The translations under genes were made by a program, and so were the position numbers. A stretch of DNA of 64,000 nucleotides, taken from Variovorax paradoxus (GTDB lineage: Bacteria > Pseudomonadota > Gammaproteobacteria > Burkholderiales > Burkholderiaceae_C). Of the stretch, positions 1-6,987 are shown one piece after another (the first letter of the stretch is position 1; each line of letters starts with the position of its first letter). Under the pieces are notes generated by a model, which was not told where the DNA came from, did no database searches, and saw nothing but the letters and a program-made list of their open reading frames with translations. Location: contig NZ_CP102931.1 of NCBI RefSeq assembly GCF_024734665.1, positions 4,896,001 to 4,960,000 on the forward strand, in the 5' to 3' direction.

Positions 1-7
1 AATACAG

Positions 8-45
8 AAAAGGCCTTGGCATACGCCAGGGCCTTTTCTTTTTCT
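8..45. terminator. bidirectional Rho-independent terminator
   Basis: Arms 8-20 and 25-37 pair around a 4-nt loop (GGCC and TGGC/GCCA core, one G-T pair), flanked by A-rich sequence on the left and T-rich sequence on the right. It lies just past the stop codon of the minus-strand SDR at 49 and could also end a plus-strand transcript entering from the left. Confidence 0.75.
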
Positions 46-48
46 GGC

Positions 49-756
49 TCAGGTATCGAGCGTCAGATGCTGGCCGTGCAGCGCTGCGGCGCTCGGCGAC
101 GCAAGGAAGCCGATGGTCTGCGCGGCAACCGAGGTCGACACCCAGTCAGCCGGATTCGCATCGGGCATCGCCTGCCGATTGGCCGGCGTGTCGAGTACGC
201 TCGGAGCCACGCTGTTGATGTTGACGCCATGCGGCGCCGCCTCGGCTGCCATGGCTTCCACCAGGCGCTGCAGCGCACTCTTCGAAGCGATGTACGCGGC
301 CATGGCCGGCACGCCGCGCGCCGCGACCTTTGCCGTTACGGCGATGACGCTGCCTGCACGACGCTCGATCATCGAGGGCAGCACAGCCTGGGTCACCGCC
401 ACGAACGACCATGCGTTGAGATTCATCATCCGGTCCCAGCTCGCGCGCGTGAGTGCATGTGTTGCCTCGCCCATTTCAAAGCCGCCTGCGATGTGGACCA
501 GCGTGTCGATGCGGCCGAAGGACTTGAGCGCCTGCTCCGCGAGGGCAGCCATCTCTGACGTGGAAGTCACGTCGCCCGCCAACAGGAGATGCTGCGAGTT
601 GTCGAGGCCCGGGAAGACCTCCGCAAGACGACCTGCATGGTGGTCGACCAGCGCAAGGCGCGCGCCCTGGTCGATGAAGTGCTGAGCCACAGCACGGCCC
701 AGTGCGCCTGCGGCGCCGGTGATCAAGACATGGGGCGTGGTGTTGGCGTCGCTCAT
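49..756 (-). CDS. SDR family NAD(P)-dependent oxidoreductase
   Basis: A 235-residue classical short-chain dehydrogenase. The cofactor-binding motif TGAAGALG is at residues 13-20 and the catalytic YxxxK (YIASK) is at 155-159. The usual NNAG appears as HIAG, and the position of the catalytic serine, 13 residues before the Tyr, reads Ala preceded by Thr, so activity may differ from textbook SDRs. The ATG at 756 is preceded by a good AGGAG ribosome site. It is a single-gene unit ending at the hairpin at 8-45; the tRNA-Lys promoter lies upstream on the other strand. The substrate cannot be told from the sequence. Confidence 0.88.
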   Translation of the reverse strand: MSDANTTPHVLITGAAGALGRAVAQHFIDQGARLALVDHHAGRLAEVFPGLDNSQHLLLAGDVTSTSEMAALAEQALKSFGRIDTLVHIAGGFEMGEATHALTRASWDRMMNLNAWSFVAVTQAVLPSMIERRAGSVIAVTAKVAARGVPAMAAYIASKSALQRLVEAMAAEAAPHGVNINSVAPSVLDTPANRQAMPDANPADWVSTSVAAQTIGFLASPSAAALHGQHLTLDT

Positions 757-830
757 CGAAATTCTCCTGGTTGAGAGGGCCGCGCCCCCGTCGGTAGAGG
801 CGAATCCTAACGCCGCGACCTACAAATTTT

Positions 831-859
831 TTGGACGGGCAGAAATTCTGGGATATACT
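831..859 (+). promoter_or_regulatory. sigma70 promoter of tRNA-Lys
   Basis: TTGGAC at 831-836, a 17-nt spacer, and TATACT at 854-859. The tRNA 5' end is 40 nt past the -10, leaving a short leader for RNase P removal. Both hexamers are close to consensus and the spacing is ideal. Confidence 0.75.
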
Positions 860-898
860 CGTGGTCTTGCCAGAAAACACCAAATGTTTTCAACGCAA

Positions 899-974
899 GG
901 GCTCTTAGCTCAGTTGGTAGAGCAGCGGACTCTTAATCCGTAGGTCGAGTGTTCGAGTCACTCAGGGCCCACCA
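899..974 (+). tRNA. tRNA-Lys (anticodon CUU)
   Basis: A 76-nt cloverleaf with encoded CCA. The 7-bp acceptor stem pairs GGGCTCT with AGGGCCC, including one G-U pair. The D-arm begins AGCTCAGTTGGTAGAGC, the anticodon loop is CTCTTAA with anticodon CTT, and the T-loop is TTCGAGT. It has its own promoter (831-859) and terminator (999-1030), so it is a monocistronic tRNA gene. Confidence 0.96.
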
Positions 975-998
975 ACCAACATCGCGTCATCGCTGGAA

Positions 999-1030
999 CG
1001 CCCGCTACTCAAAAGGTAGCGGGCGTTTTT
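999..1030 (+). terminator. Rho-independent terminator of tRNA-Lys
   Basis: A perfect 10-bp stem, 999-1008 with 1016-1025, a 7-nt loop, then five T at 1026-1030. It lies 25 nt past the tRNA CCA end and before the convergent AraC-type gene. Confidence 0.85.
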
Positions 1031-1041
1031 CATTGCGGCTG

Positions 1042-1821
1042 CTATCGCATGTACTGAGTGGGAGTGGCACCAAACGTGCGCTTGAACAAGGCAATGAACG
1101 CACTGATGTTGCTGTAGCCGAGTTCGAGGGCAACGGTCGTAACGGAGCGTCCCTCGGCCAGGAGCTCCAACCCACGCAGCAAGCGTGCACGCTGCCGCCA
1201 TGTTCCAAGGCTGTATCCGGTCTCCACGGGAAAGCGACGATTCAGTGTGCGAGGCGAAATATTCGCCAACCCGGCCCAGGCGTCCAACGAACGATCGTCA
1301 GCGGGCTGCGCCAGGAGTCCTTGCGCGATCTTCATCAGCGATGGGCTTGTCGGCATCGGCAAGCTGAGCTCTTCGATCGGCAAGGACCTGATCTCGTTGA
1401 CCACGACGAGTTCGAGCAAACCTCGCATCGCTCCAGCAGGCTCACTGTTGAGACTTTCAAGCCGCCGCACTGTCTCGCGCAACAGGGCCGAGATACGAAG
1501 CGTCGCCGGTCGCTCAGGCAGCCCCTCACCCGCACCGCTCTGAACATAGATGCTCCACGTGTCGACCTGTCCGTGCGCGCTCGCCCAGTGCAATTGCCCG
1601 GGCGGTATCCACACCGCGTGCACGTTCGGCACAAGCCATTTGCCGAACTCCGTGCCAAGCGTCAGCAGGCCTCGCCAGACACCAAGGAGCTGCCCTCGTC
1701 CATGGCTATGGGGCTCCACGAGCGAACTCCCTTCGACGCATTGGGAAACAACGATCGCCAATGGCCCCGCGGCGTCATCTTTCAGGTCCGCAAGGTCGGG
1801 CCGTTGGGTTGTCGAGGACAT
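1042..1821 (-). CDS. AraC family transcriptional regulator
   Basis: A 259-residue regulator with an N-terminal cupin-like ligand domain (about residues 20-105, HSH at 38-40) and a C-terminal double helix-turn-helix AraC domain (about 160-259, ending FGATPTQYMR). The C-terminal half contains the typical second-helix pattern LGYSNISAFIALFKRTFG. It is divergent from the PPOX/SDR pair beginning at 1906, with 84 bp between the start codons, so that pair is its most likely target. The inducer is not predictable. The start at 1821 is chosen because it gives a full-length cupin domain. Confidence 0.9.
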   Translation of the reverse strand: MSSTTQRPDLADLKDDAAGPLAIVVSQCVEGSSLVEPHSHGRGQLLGVWRGLLTLGTEFGKWLVPNVHAVWIPPGQLHWASAHGQVDTWSIYVQSGAGEGLPERPATLRISALLRETVRRLESLNSEPAGAMRGLLELVVVNEIRSLPIEELSLPMPTSPSLMKIAQGLLAQPADDRSLDAWAGLANISPRTLNRRFPVETGYSLGTWRQRARLLRGLELLAEGRSVTTVALELGYSNISAFIALFKRTFGATPTQYMR

Positions 1822-1905
1822 GGCGCAAATGAGCTATTGAATGGCCTGAACAGCATAGCAACGCCAGATCCAAAAACCTAGCATCGATCCAACACTTCAG
1901 AGCAG

Positions 1906-2577
1906 ATGACCACCATGCAAGCCCAAGACATCCTTCCCGACAGTGCCGACATGGAAGACCGAGCAAGAGAACGCGACGTCGTTGCACTCGGCGAGCTGTA
2001 CGCAGAGCCATCCCCGATGATCCAGAAGGCGGTGTCTCGCAGACTGACCGAATACCACCGCCCCTACCTGGAAGCCGCGACGTTCTTCTGCATTGCGACG
2101 GGGCGCGAGAGCTCGGGCCTTGACGCTTCTCCGCGCGGCGGTCCACCTGGCTTCGTACACATGCTCGATGCCCAGACGCTCGCGTTCGCGGATTGGCCGG
2201 GCAACAACCGTATCGAGTCGCTGAAGAATCTGCAGGACGACGACAGGGTTGCGATGCTCTTCCTGTTTCCCGGGCTGGATGTGTTCATGCGCATCAATGG
2301 TCGCGGGCACATTTCCACATCGCCGGATCTGCTCGGCAGGCTTGCCGAGCGAGGCAAGCAACCCAAGACCGCTGTCGTGGTCACGGTCGAGGAAGCCTTG
2401 TTCCACTGCGGCAAGGCCGTCAATCGCGCGCGGCTGTGGGATCCCACCGCGCTCCTGGATCGCAACTCCCTGCCAACGGTCGGGACGGTGCTGGTCGCAC
2501 TTGCAGAGCTGAACGACGTCTCTGCGTCGGCCCTTGATGCCAAGTACCAGGACGCGGTCAAACACGATTTGTACTAA
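1906..2577 (+). CDS. pyridoxamine 5'-phosphate oxidase family protein (FMN-binding split barrel)
   Basis: A 223-residue protein of the PPOX-like split-barrel superfamily. It has the pattern FADWPGNNRIESLKNLQDDD around residues 87-106, followed by a strand-rich core, as in proteins that bind FMN or F420. It is not PdxH; related proteins are uncharacterised flavin-dependent oxidoreductases. It is the first gene of a two-gene unit with the SDR at 2591 (13-nt gap), divergent from the AraC regulator. An ATG three codons downstream (1915) is an alternative start. Confidence 0.82.
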   Translation: MTTMQAQDILPDSADMEDRARERDVVALGELYAEPSPMIQKAVSRRLTEYHRPYLEAATFFCIATGRESSGLDASPRGGPPGFVHMLDAQTLAFADWPGNNRIESLKNLQDDDRVAMLFLFPGLDVFMRINGRGHISTSPDLLGRLAERGKQPKTAVVVTVEEALFHCGKAVNRARLWDPTALLDRNSLPTVGTVLVALAELNDVSASALDAKYQDAVKHDLY

Positions 2578-2590
2578 CACGGAGCAACAC

Positions 2591-3409
2591 ATGACATCCA
2601 AGGTTTGGTTCATCACAGGCACGTCTCGAGGACTCGGACGCGCATGGGCACAGGCAGCGCTGGAACGCGGCGACAAGGTCGTGGCAACAGCCCGCTCCAT
2701 GGAGGCGCTGCAGCCGCTGGTGGCGAAGTACGGCGACGCCATCCTCCCAGTGACTCTCGACGTCACGGATCGTGACGCAGTGTTCACAGCGATGGACGCG
2801 GCAATTGCCCGCTTCGGCCGACTGGACGTCGTCGTCAGCAACGCCGGCTATGCGTTGTTCGGCACCATCGAGGAAAGCAGCGAACCGCAGGCGCGTGCGC
2901 AGTTCGAGACCAACCTCTTCGGAACTCTCTGGGTCATTCAAGCGGCACTTCCCTACCTGAGAGCGCAAGGCGGAGGGCACATCCTGGTGACCTCGAGCGT
3001 GGCGGGGGTCATCACCTTCCCTACTGCCGGGGTCTACAACGCAACCAAATGGGCCGTCGAGGGGCTTGTGGAAACGCTCGCATCGGAAGTCGGGGCATTC
3101 GGCATCAAGGTGACGCTCGTCGAGCCCGGCGGCTACGACACGGACTGGCGAGGAGCCTCGGCCATCAGCGCTGAACCGATGCAGGTCTACGAGGGGCTGC
3201 GCCAGAAGATCAAGGCCCTCAGCGCTACCCGAACGCTGGGCAATCCGGCTGCCACGGCTGCGGCGATCCTCGCTGTAGTCGACGCAGAGGAACCGCCGCT
3301 GCGACTCTTTCTTGGAAAGGCGTGCTTGCCTGCCGCGAAGCAGGCCTATTCGCAACGCATGTCAACCTGGGAAGCCTGGGCTGCCGTGTCCGAGGGAGCA
3401 CAAGGCTGA
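2591..3409 (+). CDS. SDR family oxidoreductase
   Basis: A 272-residue classical SDR: TGTSRGLG at 9-16, NAG at 84-86, catalytic Ser near 136, YNATK at 149-153. The start ATG at 2591 is chosen over a longer in-frame opening at 2534 because it has a GGAG ribosome site 6 nt upstream and places the Rossmann motif correctly near the N-terminus. It probably acts together with the flavin-type protein encoded just upstream, under the divergent AraC regulator. The substrate is unknown. Confidence 0.9.
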   Translation: MTSKVWFITGTSRGLGRAWAQAALERGDKVVATARSMEALQPLVAKYGDAILPVTLDVTDRDAVFTAMDAAIARFGRLDVVVSNAGYALFGTIEESSEPQARAQFETNLFGTLWVIQAALPYLRAQGGGHILVTSSVAGVITFPTAGVYNATKWAVEGLVETLASEVGAFGIKVTLVEPGGYDTDWRGASAISAEPMQVYEGLRQKIKALSATRTLGNPAATAAAILAVVDAEEPPLRLFLGKACLPAAKQAYSQRMSTWEAWAAVSEGAQG

Positions 3410-3436
3410 CCTGCGGACCACCGATGAGCCGGACTA

Positions 3437-3847
3437 TCAGGAAGCGGCTCCCTGCCGCGCGATCCAGTCGTCGACACAGCGCTCGAGCAGATCGCGCCGC
3501 TCCCCCACCTCAGCCATCAGATACTGGCGCGCGTGTGTCTGCGCCAGTTCGCTCGACAGGAACCATTGCTCGCGCTCCGGGCTTCCTTGTGCCGGCGGCG
3601 CACCCCATGCCGAACTGCCGAGAAAAGCCTCGGTGACGGGCAGTCGCCCATCGGTCTTGCCGATGTCCGACAAGGCGTCGCGCGCGCCGCCGAGGACAAT
3701 GCGCACCTGCACGACCTCCTCGTCCGCCTCGATGGAGGCTGCGAGGCCGCCCGCTTGATGCACGTGCCAGAGTTGCGCTGCAGACGCATTGCGGACCCAG
3801 CTCTCCAGAGCGCGCGTCAAACTTTCGAGAATGATTTCTTTGTTCAT
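3437..3847 (-). CDS. hypothetical protein
   Basis: A 136-residue acidic soluble protein that I do not recognise. It begins MNKEIILESLTRALESW and looks alpha/beta with an amphipathic N-terminal helix; no membrane segment or cysteine motif is visible. The ATG at 3847 is preferred over an in-frame start 12 codons upstream because that extension looks non-coding. It converges on the SDR at 2591-3409 with a 27-nt gap and appears monocistronic. Confidence 0.65.
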   Translation of the reverse strand: MNKEIILESLTRALESWVRNASAAQLWHVHQAGGLAASIEADEEVVQVRIVLGGARDALSDIGKTDGRLPVTEAFLGSSAWGAPPAQGSPEREQWFLSSELAQTHARQYLMAEVGERRDLLERCVDDWIARQGAAS

Positions 3848-4003
3848 ACGGCAATATTTCACGGTTTTGTCTGTCACATGCAACCTGCTTCGGACCCGAC
3901 CTCAAAAGGCACCCACTTGGCATGGCATCTTGTACCTGCTGTCACGCATCACAACAACAAGAGACACAGGGACATCAACTTCGAAGCCAAAAAGCTCGTT
4001 CGG

Positions 4004-4026
4004 CCCGCTCATGCGGGTATTTTTTT
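4004..4026 (+). terminator. orphan Rho-independent terminator
   Basis: A short CCCGC-TCAT-GCGGG hairpin (4004-4017) followed by TA and a run of seven T. It reads on the plus strand, but no plus-strand gene ends in the preceding 590 bp: the SDR ends at 3409 and the hypothetical gene between is on the minus strand. It may end an unannotated small RNA or protect the small gene at 4121 from read-through. The rest of 3848-4120 shows no gene. Confidence 0.55.
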
Positions 4027-4120
4027 GTCCGGCCGCAGCCGGGGCCAATGACGATGTTCGGAGGCCACAGAATGTGACCTGCCTCGGACCACGCTTCAGG
4101 CGTGAGCTATATTTCCTCCC

Positions 4121-4291
4121 ATGGAAAAGGCGTCCGACATAGGCAAACCCACCGTCCCCATCGACCTGATCGGGCCAGACCACTGGCCGCGCTCGAAGCG
4201 CGGTTCCGGTCGTGCCACCAAGGTGATCCTCGCGGTCGTGGGTGGATTGGCGGCCGCAGGCCTGATCGCCTACCGCTTCTTCGGGCGCTGA
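4121..4291 (+). CDS. small single-span membrane protein
   Basis: A 56-residue open frame beginning MEKASDIGKP. A polar, basic N-terminal half (residues 1-34) is followed by one hydrophobic helix (VILAVVGGLAAAGLIAY, 35-51) and a short basic tail, suggesting an N-in single-pass inner-membrane protein. CTCCC precedes the ATG, so the ribosome site is weak. A strong hairpin terminator follows 22 nt after the stop, supporting a real transcript. The function is unknown. Confidence 0.55.
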   Translation: MEKASDIGKPTVPIDLIGPDHWPRSKRGSGRATKVILAVVGGLAAAGLIAYRFFGR

Positions 4292-4312
4292 CCACCGATC
4301 CCCCGCACGAAC

Positions 4313-4347
4313 AAAAGCCCGCCGTCCGGAAGACAGCGGGCTTTTTT
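4313..4347. terminator. bidirectional Rho-independent terminator
   Basis: AAAGCCCGC (4314-4322) pairs with GCGGGCTTT (4336-4344), with an A-run on the left and a T-run on the right. It sits between the plus-strand small membrane protein and the convergent minus-strand HNH gene and can serve both. Confidence 0.85.
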
Positions 4348-4379
4348 CATGGGCGCGAGTCAAGGTCACTACCCCGCCC

Positions 4380-4943
4380 TCACTGAAGCCGCGAGCCCTT
4401 GGGCAGCCGCTTCGCCAGCCACTCGTGCACGTCCGCACGGATGTTGCGGCCTTCAAGCAGAAAGTTCTCATAGCGGCTCGGCACATAAGGCAGATAGACC
4501 AGCGGCATGCCCGCCTCCTCCGGCGTGCGCGCGGCCTTGCGGTTGTTGCAGACCGCGCATGCGCTCACGAGGTTGGTCCAGGTCCATGGGCCTCCGCGCG
4601 ACTCGGGCAGCACGTGTTCGCATTGCAGGTCGCGCTCGTGGAACACACTCGCGCAGTAGGCGCAGGTGTGGCGGTCGCGGCGCAGCAGCTTGCTCTTGGT
4701 GACGCTTGGAATCACGTCGAAGAGGTTGATCTTCGACGCACCGCGCAGCGCGATGATCGGCGCCACCTCGACGCGCGACTGCACACCGCGCGCCACGTTG
4801 AAGCCGCCACGCAGCGTGGCCAGCGGCAGGTCGCCGTCTTCCCATGCGACCGAGCCGGTCGCGTAGTGCAACACCGCCTGCTCCAGCGAAATCCAGGCTT
4901 GCGGCGTGCCCTGAATATCGAGTTGCAGGACGTGAGGGTGCAT
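4380..4943 (-). CDS. HNH endonuclease family protein
   Basis: A 187-residue protein with an HNH/zinc-finger nuclease core in its second half: CAYC, then CEHVLPESRGGPWTWTNLVSAC, then CNNRKAARTPEEAGM. This supplies two CxxC-type zinc pairs, the catalytic His and the Asn/His positions. The N-terminal ~90 residues are typical of chromosomally conserved HNH proteins of Burkholderiales and lack a methylase partner, so this is not an obvious restriction system. The ATG at 4943 is used; the longer frame would run into tRNA-His. It lies directly downstream of tRNA-Arg, a small gene and tRNA-His on the same strand and may be co-transcribed with them. Confidence 0.88.
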   Translation of the reverse strand: MHPHVLQLDIQGTPQAWISLEQAVLHYATGSVAWEDGDLPLATLRGGFNVARGVQSRVEVAPIIALRGASKINLFDVIPSVTKSKLLRRDRHTCAYCASVFHERDLQCEHVLPESRGGPWTWTNLVSACAVCNNRKAARTPEEAGMPLVYLPYVPSRYENFLLEGRNIRADVHEWLAKRLPKGSRLQ

Positions 4944-4994
4944 GACTCGCCTCCTTTCGCGGCGATGGTTGTGAGGTTGAATGAAATGAAACCA

Positions 4995-5069
4995 TGGGGT
5001 GCACGAACGGAATCGAACCGTCGTCAGCGGGACCACAACCCGCGGCTCTGCCGTTGAGCTACGTACACC
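4995..5069 (-). tRNA. tRNA-His (anticodon GUG)
   Basis: Read on the minus strand. The extra G-1 pairs with C73 (diagnostic of tRNA-His), the acceptor GTGTACG pairs with CGTGCAC, the anticodon loop is TTGTGGT with GTG, the T-loop is TTCGATT, and CCA is encoded at 4995-4997. It is 75 nt long. Confidence 0.93.
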
Positions 5070-5093
5070 ATAAGAAAAAGACGAGCAGCCGGC

Positions 5094-5300
5094 TCACCAC
5101 TCGCCAACCGCGCGCACGCGCTGGTCGAGATCGAGGCCTTCGAGTGGCACCTCTCGGCCCGGCGATGCAGGTGCGCATTCGTTCGCACGGCGTGCATCGG
5201 TCACGATGCCGAAGCGTTGGGCCAGGGCCAGCACCATGCGCTTGCGCGGCTGTGCCGGGCGCACGGTGATCATCCGGATCGGGGTGTTGCGCTTGCGCAT
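5094..5300 (-). CDS. small basic hypothetical protein between two tRNA genes
   Basis: A 68-residue frame beginning MRKRNTPIRM, with a strongly basic N-terminal half (several Arg/Lys) and a neutral tail. It has an excellent AGGAG ribosome site 6 nt before the ATG at 5300. It lies between tRNA-Arg (upstream) and tRNA-His (downstream) on the same strand, with gaps of 41 and 24 nt, so a mixed tRNA/mRNA transcript is likely. No family is recognised. Confidence 0.6.
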   Translation of the reverse strand: MRKRNTPIRMITVRPAQPRKRMVLALAQRFGIVTDARRANECAPASPGREVPLEGLDLDQRVRAVGEW

Positions 5301-5341
5301 GACGGCTCCTTGGTGATGTGACAGCTGAACAAAGAAACAGA

Positions 5342-5418
5342 TGGCCCCACGTGCACGACTCGAACGTGCAACCCCTTGCTTCGTAGGCAAGTGCTCTGAT
5401 CCATTGAGCTAACGCGGG
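5342..5418 (-). tRNA. tRNA-Arg (anticodon ACG)
   Basis: Read on the minus strand. The acceptor CCCGCGT pairs with ACGTGGG (one G-U), the D-arm contains AGCTCAATGGATCAGAGC, the anticodon stem/loop is CTTGC-CTACGAA-GCAAG with ACG, the T-arm is TTCGAGT, the discriminator is G, and CCA is encoded at 5342-5344. It is 77 nt long. Confidence 0.93.
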
Positions 5419-5440
5419 TCGAAAACAACAAAGTGTCCGG

Positions 5441-5623
5441 TTACGAGTTCCGGCGCCGCCCAATCTTTGCGGCCGGTTTCCGCGGGAGGGCCATCTGCAT
5501 GGCCCGGTCCCGCTCGGGTTCGGTGTGGTTGTTCACGATTTCGGTTGTGTCCTCACGCGACGGACAGCGCGCTGGGCGCTGCCCCGTACGACGTCGCTGC
5601 ACAGGAGTGATCAATTCCTGCAC
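5441..5623 (-). CDS. possible small hypothetical protein
   Basis: A 60-residue frame with a GTG start (5623), rich in Arg and Pro, with no recognised domain. The case for it is weak: a GGCGGG-like element sits a few nt upstream of the GTG, and the frame lies between the terminator at 5704-5736 and tRNA-Arg. If it is not a gene, the stretch 5419-5703 holds only the upstream region of tRNA-Arg. Confidence 0.28.
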   Translation of the reverse strand: MQELITPVQRRRTGQRPARCPSREDTTEIVNNHTEPERDRAMQMALPRKPAAKIGRRRNS

Positions 5624-5703
5624 ATCCCGCCAGACCGTCTACGCGGTGGGCTCTGGCGGTGTGGTGAAGGCACACCCGAAATGGCAAACAAAAAGCCAAA
5701 AAC

Positions 5704-5736
5704 AAAAAGGCCCGGAACCTTGCGGTGTCCGGGCCT
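5704..5736 (-). terminator. Rho-independent terminator
   Basis: AGGCCCGGA (5708-5716) pairs with TCCGGGCCT (5728-5736). On the minus strand the stem is followed by T5-G-T5. It lies 30 nt past the stop of the small gene at 5766-5969 and matches its orientation. Confidence 0.8.
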
Positions 5737-5765
5737 CTGTATGAGAGAGCTTGGAAGGTGTGCGC

Positions 5766-5969
5766 TTATGCGCAACCTCCACCCGGTAGCACCTGATCCT
5801 CGACCTTTCCAACGCGCAGGCTGGCTGCGGCTTTCGTGGAATACACGTGGCTCTGGTGCTGATTCAGTCGGACCGACGGCATACCATCGAAACCACCACA
5901 CGCCCAGACGCGCACGAGCGATCGGCCCGAGGCGGGTCGAATGCTGGTGAGGTTCAATGCGGTGTTCAC
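5766..5969 (-). CDS. small hypothetical protein, divergent from an XRE-like regulator
   Basis: A 67-residue frame with a GTG start at 5969 and an AGGA ribosome site about 7 nt upstream. No domain is recognised; the sequence is mildly basic with a glycine-rich tail ending PGGGCA. Support comes from context: a TTGACG-17-TACAGT promoter (6080 down to 6052) upstream and a strong terminator at 5704-5736 downstream. The promoter overlaps a palindrome shared with the regulator at 6124, so the two genes are probably regulated together. Confidence 0.5.
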   Translation of the reverse strand: MNTALNLTSIRPASGRSLVRVWACGGFDGMPSVRLNQHQSHVYSTKAAASLRVGKVEDQVLPGGGCA

Positions 5970-6051
5970 GATGGTTCCTGAGTCAAAAATTGCCGCTGTC
6001 GGCTGTAAAGGGTTGGAAAAAGGGTACGGCTTTGGGCCGCGATTGAGGGCA

Positions 6052-6093
6052 ACTGTAAATAGTGTTTACGACTGCGTCAACAACCGGGACAAT
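6052..6093. promoter_or_regulatory. divergent promoters with a palindromic operator
   Basis: Leftward promoter: TTGACG (complement of 6075-6080), 17-nt spacer, TACAGT (complement of 6052-6057). Rightward promoter: TTTACG (6065-6070), 17-nt spacer, GACAAT (6088-6093). The palindrome GTAAA-N5-TTTAC at 6055-6069 lies in the leftward spacer and overlaps the rightward -35, a layout suited to a repressor controlling both sides. The XRE-like protein at 6124 is the obvious candidate binder. Confidence 0.5.
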
Positions 6094-6123
6094 CTTTTTT
6101 TGTCTTGTTGTTGTTTTTGAACA

Positions 6124-6516
6124 GTGCCCAATATCACCGTCGCGCGCCGCCGCAATGCTCTCGCGCTGCACCGCCGCTTTCTCGAAGAAGCCGTTGCCGC
6201 GGGCCTGCCTGCCAAGGGGCTGGACCAGGCGTTTGCGAAGAAGATCGAAATCTCCCCCAGCATGTGGAGCCAGATCAAGAGTTCCCGGCCCATCGGCGAC
6301 AACCTGGCACGGCAGATCGAGCGGCATTGCAACGTGGAGATGGGCTGGCTCGACAAGGAAGATCGCCCCTCCGAGGTGCCCGATGCGGCAGAAGAGCGCT
6401 TCATTGCCGCCGCGCGCGAGGCATGGCGCACGGCCAATGCCAAGGGAAAGAAGGAGCTCAGTGGCTGGCTGAAGAAGCGCGCGCAGGACGCTGCCGGCAA
6501 CGAGCCCGCGTCCTGA
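6124..6516 (+). CDS. XRE-like helix-turn-helix DNA-binding protein
   Basis: A 130-residue basic protein. Residues about 15-75 fit a Cro/CI-type HTH: a helix ending in AFAKKIEI, the turn SPSMWSQIKSSRPIG, then ARQIERHCNVEMGWLD, where the GWLD ending is common in phage-repressor-like HTH domains. A Lys/Ala-rich tail follows. The only usable start is the GTG at 6124, since an in-frame TGA lies two codons upstream; no strong ribosome site is visible and the leader is short. It is divergent from the small gene at 5766-5969 with a palindrome between them. No phage genes are nearby. Confidence 0.68.
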   Translation: MPNITVARRRNALALHRRFLEEAVAAGLPAKGLDQAFAKKIEISPSMWSQIKSSRPIGDNLARQIERHCNVEMGWLDKEDRPSEVPDAAEERFIAAAREAWRTANAKGKKELSGWLKKRAQDAAGNEPAS

Positions 6517-6523
6517 ATGAAGC

Positions 6524-6985
6524 TCAGCCCAGCTCGGGCGCGTTGCGCAGGATGGCTGCGCGCATGTCGTCCGGAATGGCAACGGCGCGATGCGTCTCCA
6601 GCGAAGTCGTCACGATCACCTGAGTCATCTGCATGCGCACTTCGCCCGTCTCGGCGCTGAAGCAGCGCACCGCCAGCGTCATCGAACGCGAGCCCAGCCG
6701 CTGCACCATGAGCCCGAGGATCACCTGGTCGCCCATGCGGCTCACGGCGCGGAAATCGACATCGAGCTTCACGGTCGGCAGGCCGATGCGGCGCTGCGCT
6801 ACCAGGCCGTGATAGCTGAGCTCCAAGCCTTCATTGACCCAGTCCTCGATCAGCCCGTTGAGCATCACGAAGTACTGCGGATAAAAAACGATGCCTGCCG
6901 GGTCGCAGTCCGAAAACCGGATCAACTGCGGCCTGCGGAACTCGTTGCTCGCGGCCGCCAGATCGACGTGCGTGTCGTCGCTCAT
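6524..6985 (-). CDS. acyl-CoA thioesterase, 4HBT (hotdog) family
   Basis: A 153-residue hotdog-fold protein with the 4-hydroxybenzoyl-CoA-thioesterase signature RFSDCDPAGIVFYPQYF near residues 23-39; the Asp before PAG is the expected catalytic residue. It hydrolyses acyl- or aryl-CoA thioesters. It is the last gene of the long minus-strand catabolic unit, 2 bp downstream of the MarR gene, where it could release CoA from dead-end aromatic CoA intermediates. The start at 6985 gives the normal family length. Confidence 0.88.
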   Translation of the reverse strand: MSDDTHVDLAAASNEFRRPQLIRFSDCDPAGIVFYPQYFVMLNGLIEDWVNEGLELSYHGLVAQRRIGLPTVKLDVDFRAVSRMGDQVILGLMVQRLGSRSMTLAVRCFSAETGEVRMQMTQVIVTTSLETHRAVAIPDDMRAAILRNAPELG

Positions 6986-6987
6986 CC

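Noticed and set aside
3910..3935. Sigma-54-like promoter (TTGGCAtggcatcTTGT)
   Set aside because: The required GG-N10-GC spacing fails; the second element reads TG.
4380..4943. HNH gene as part of a restriction-modification system
   Set aside because: No methyltransferase or specificity gene is adjacent and the protein looks like a conserved chromosomal HNH family.
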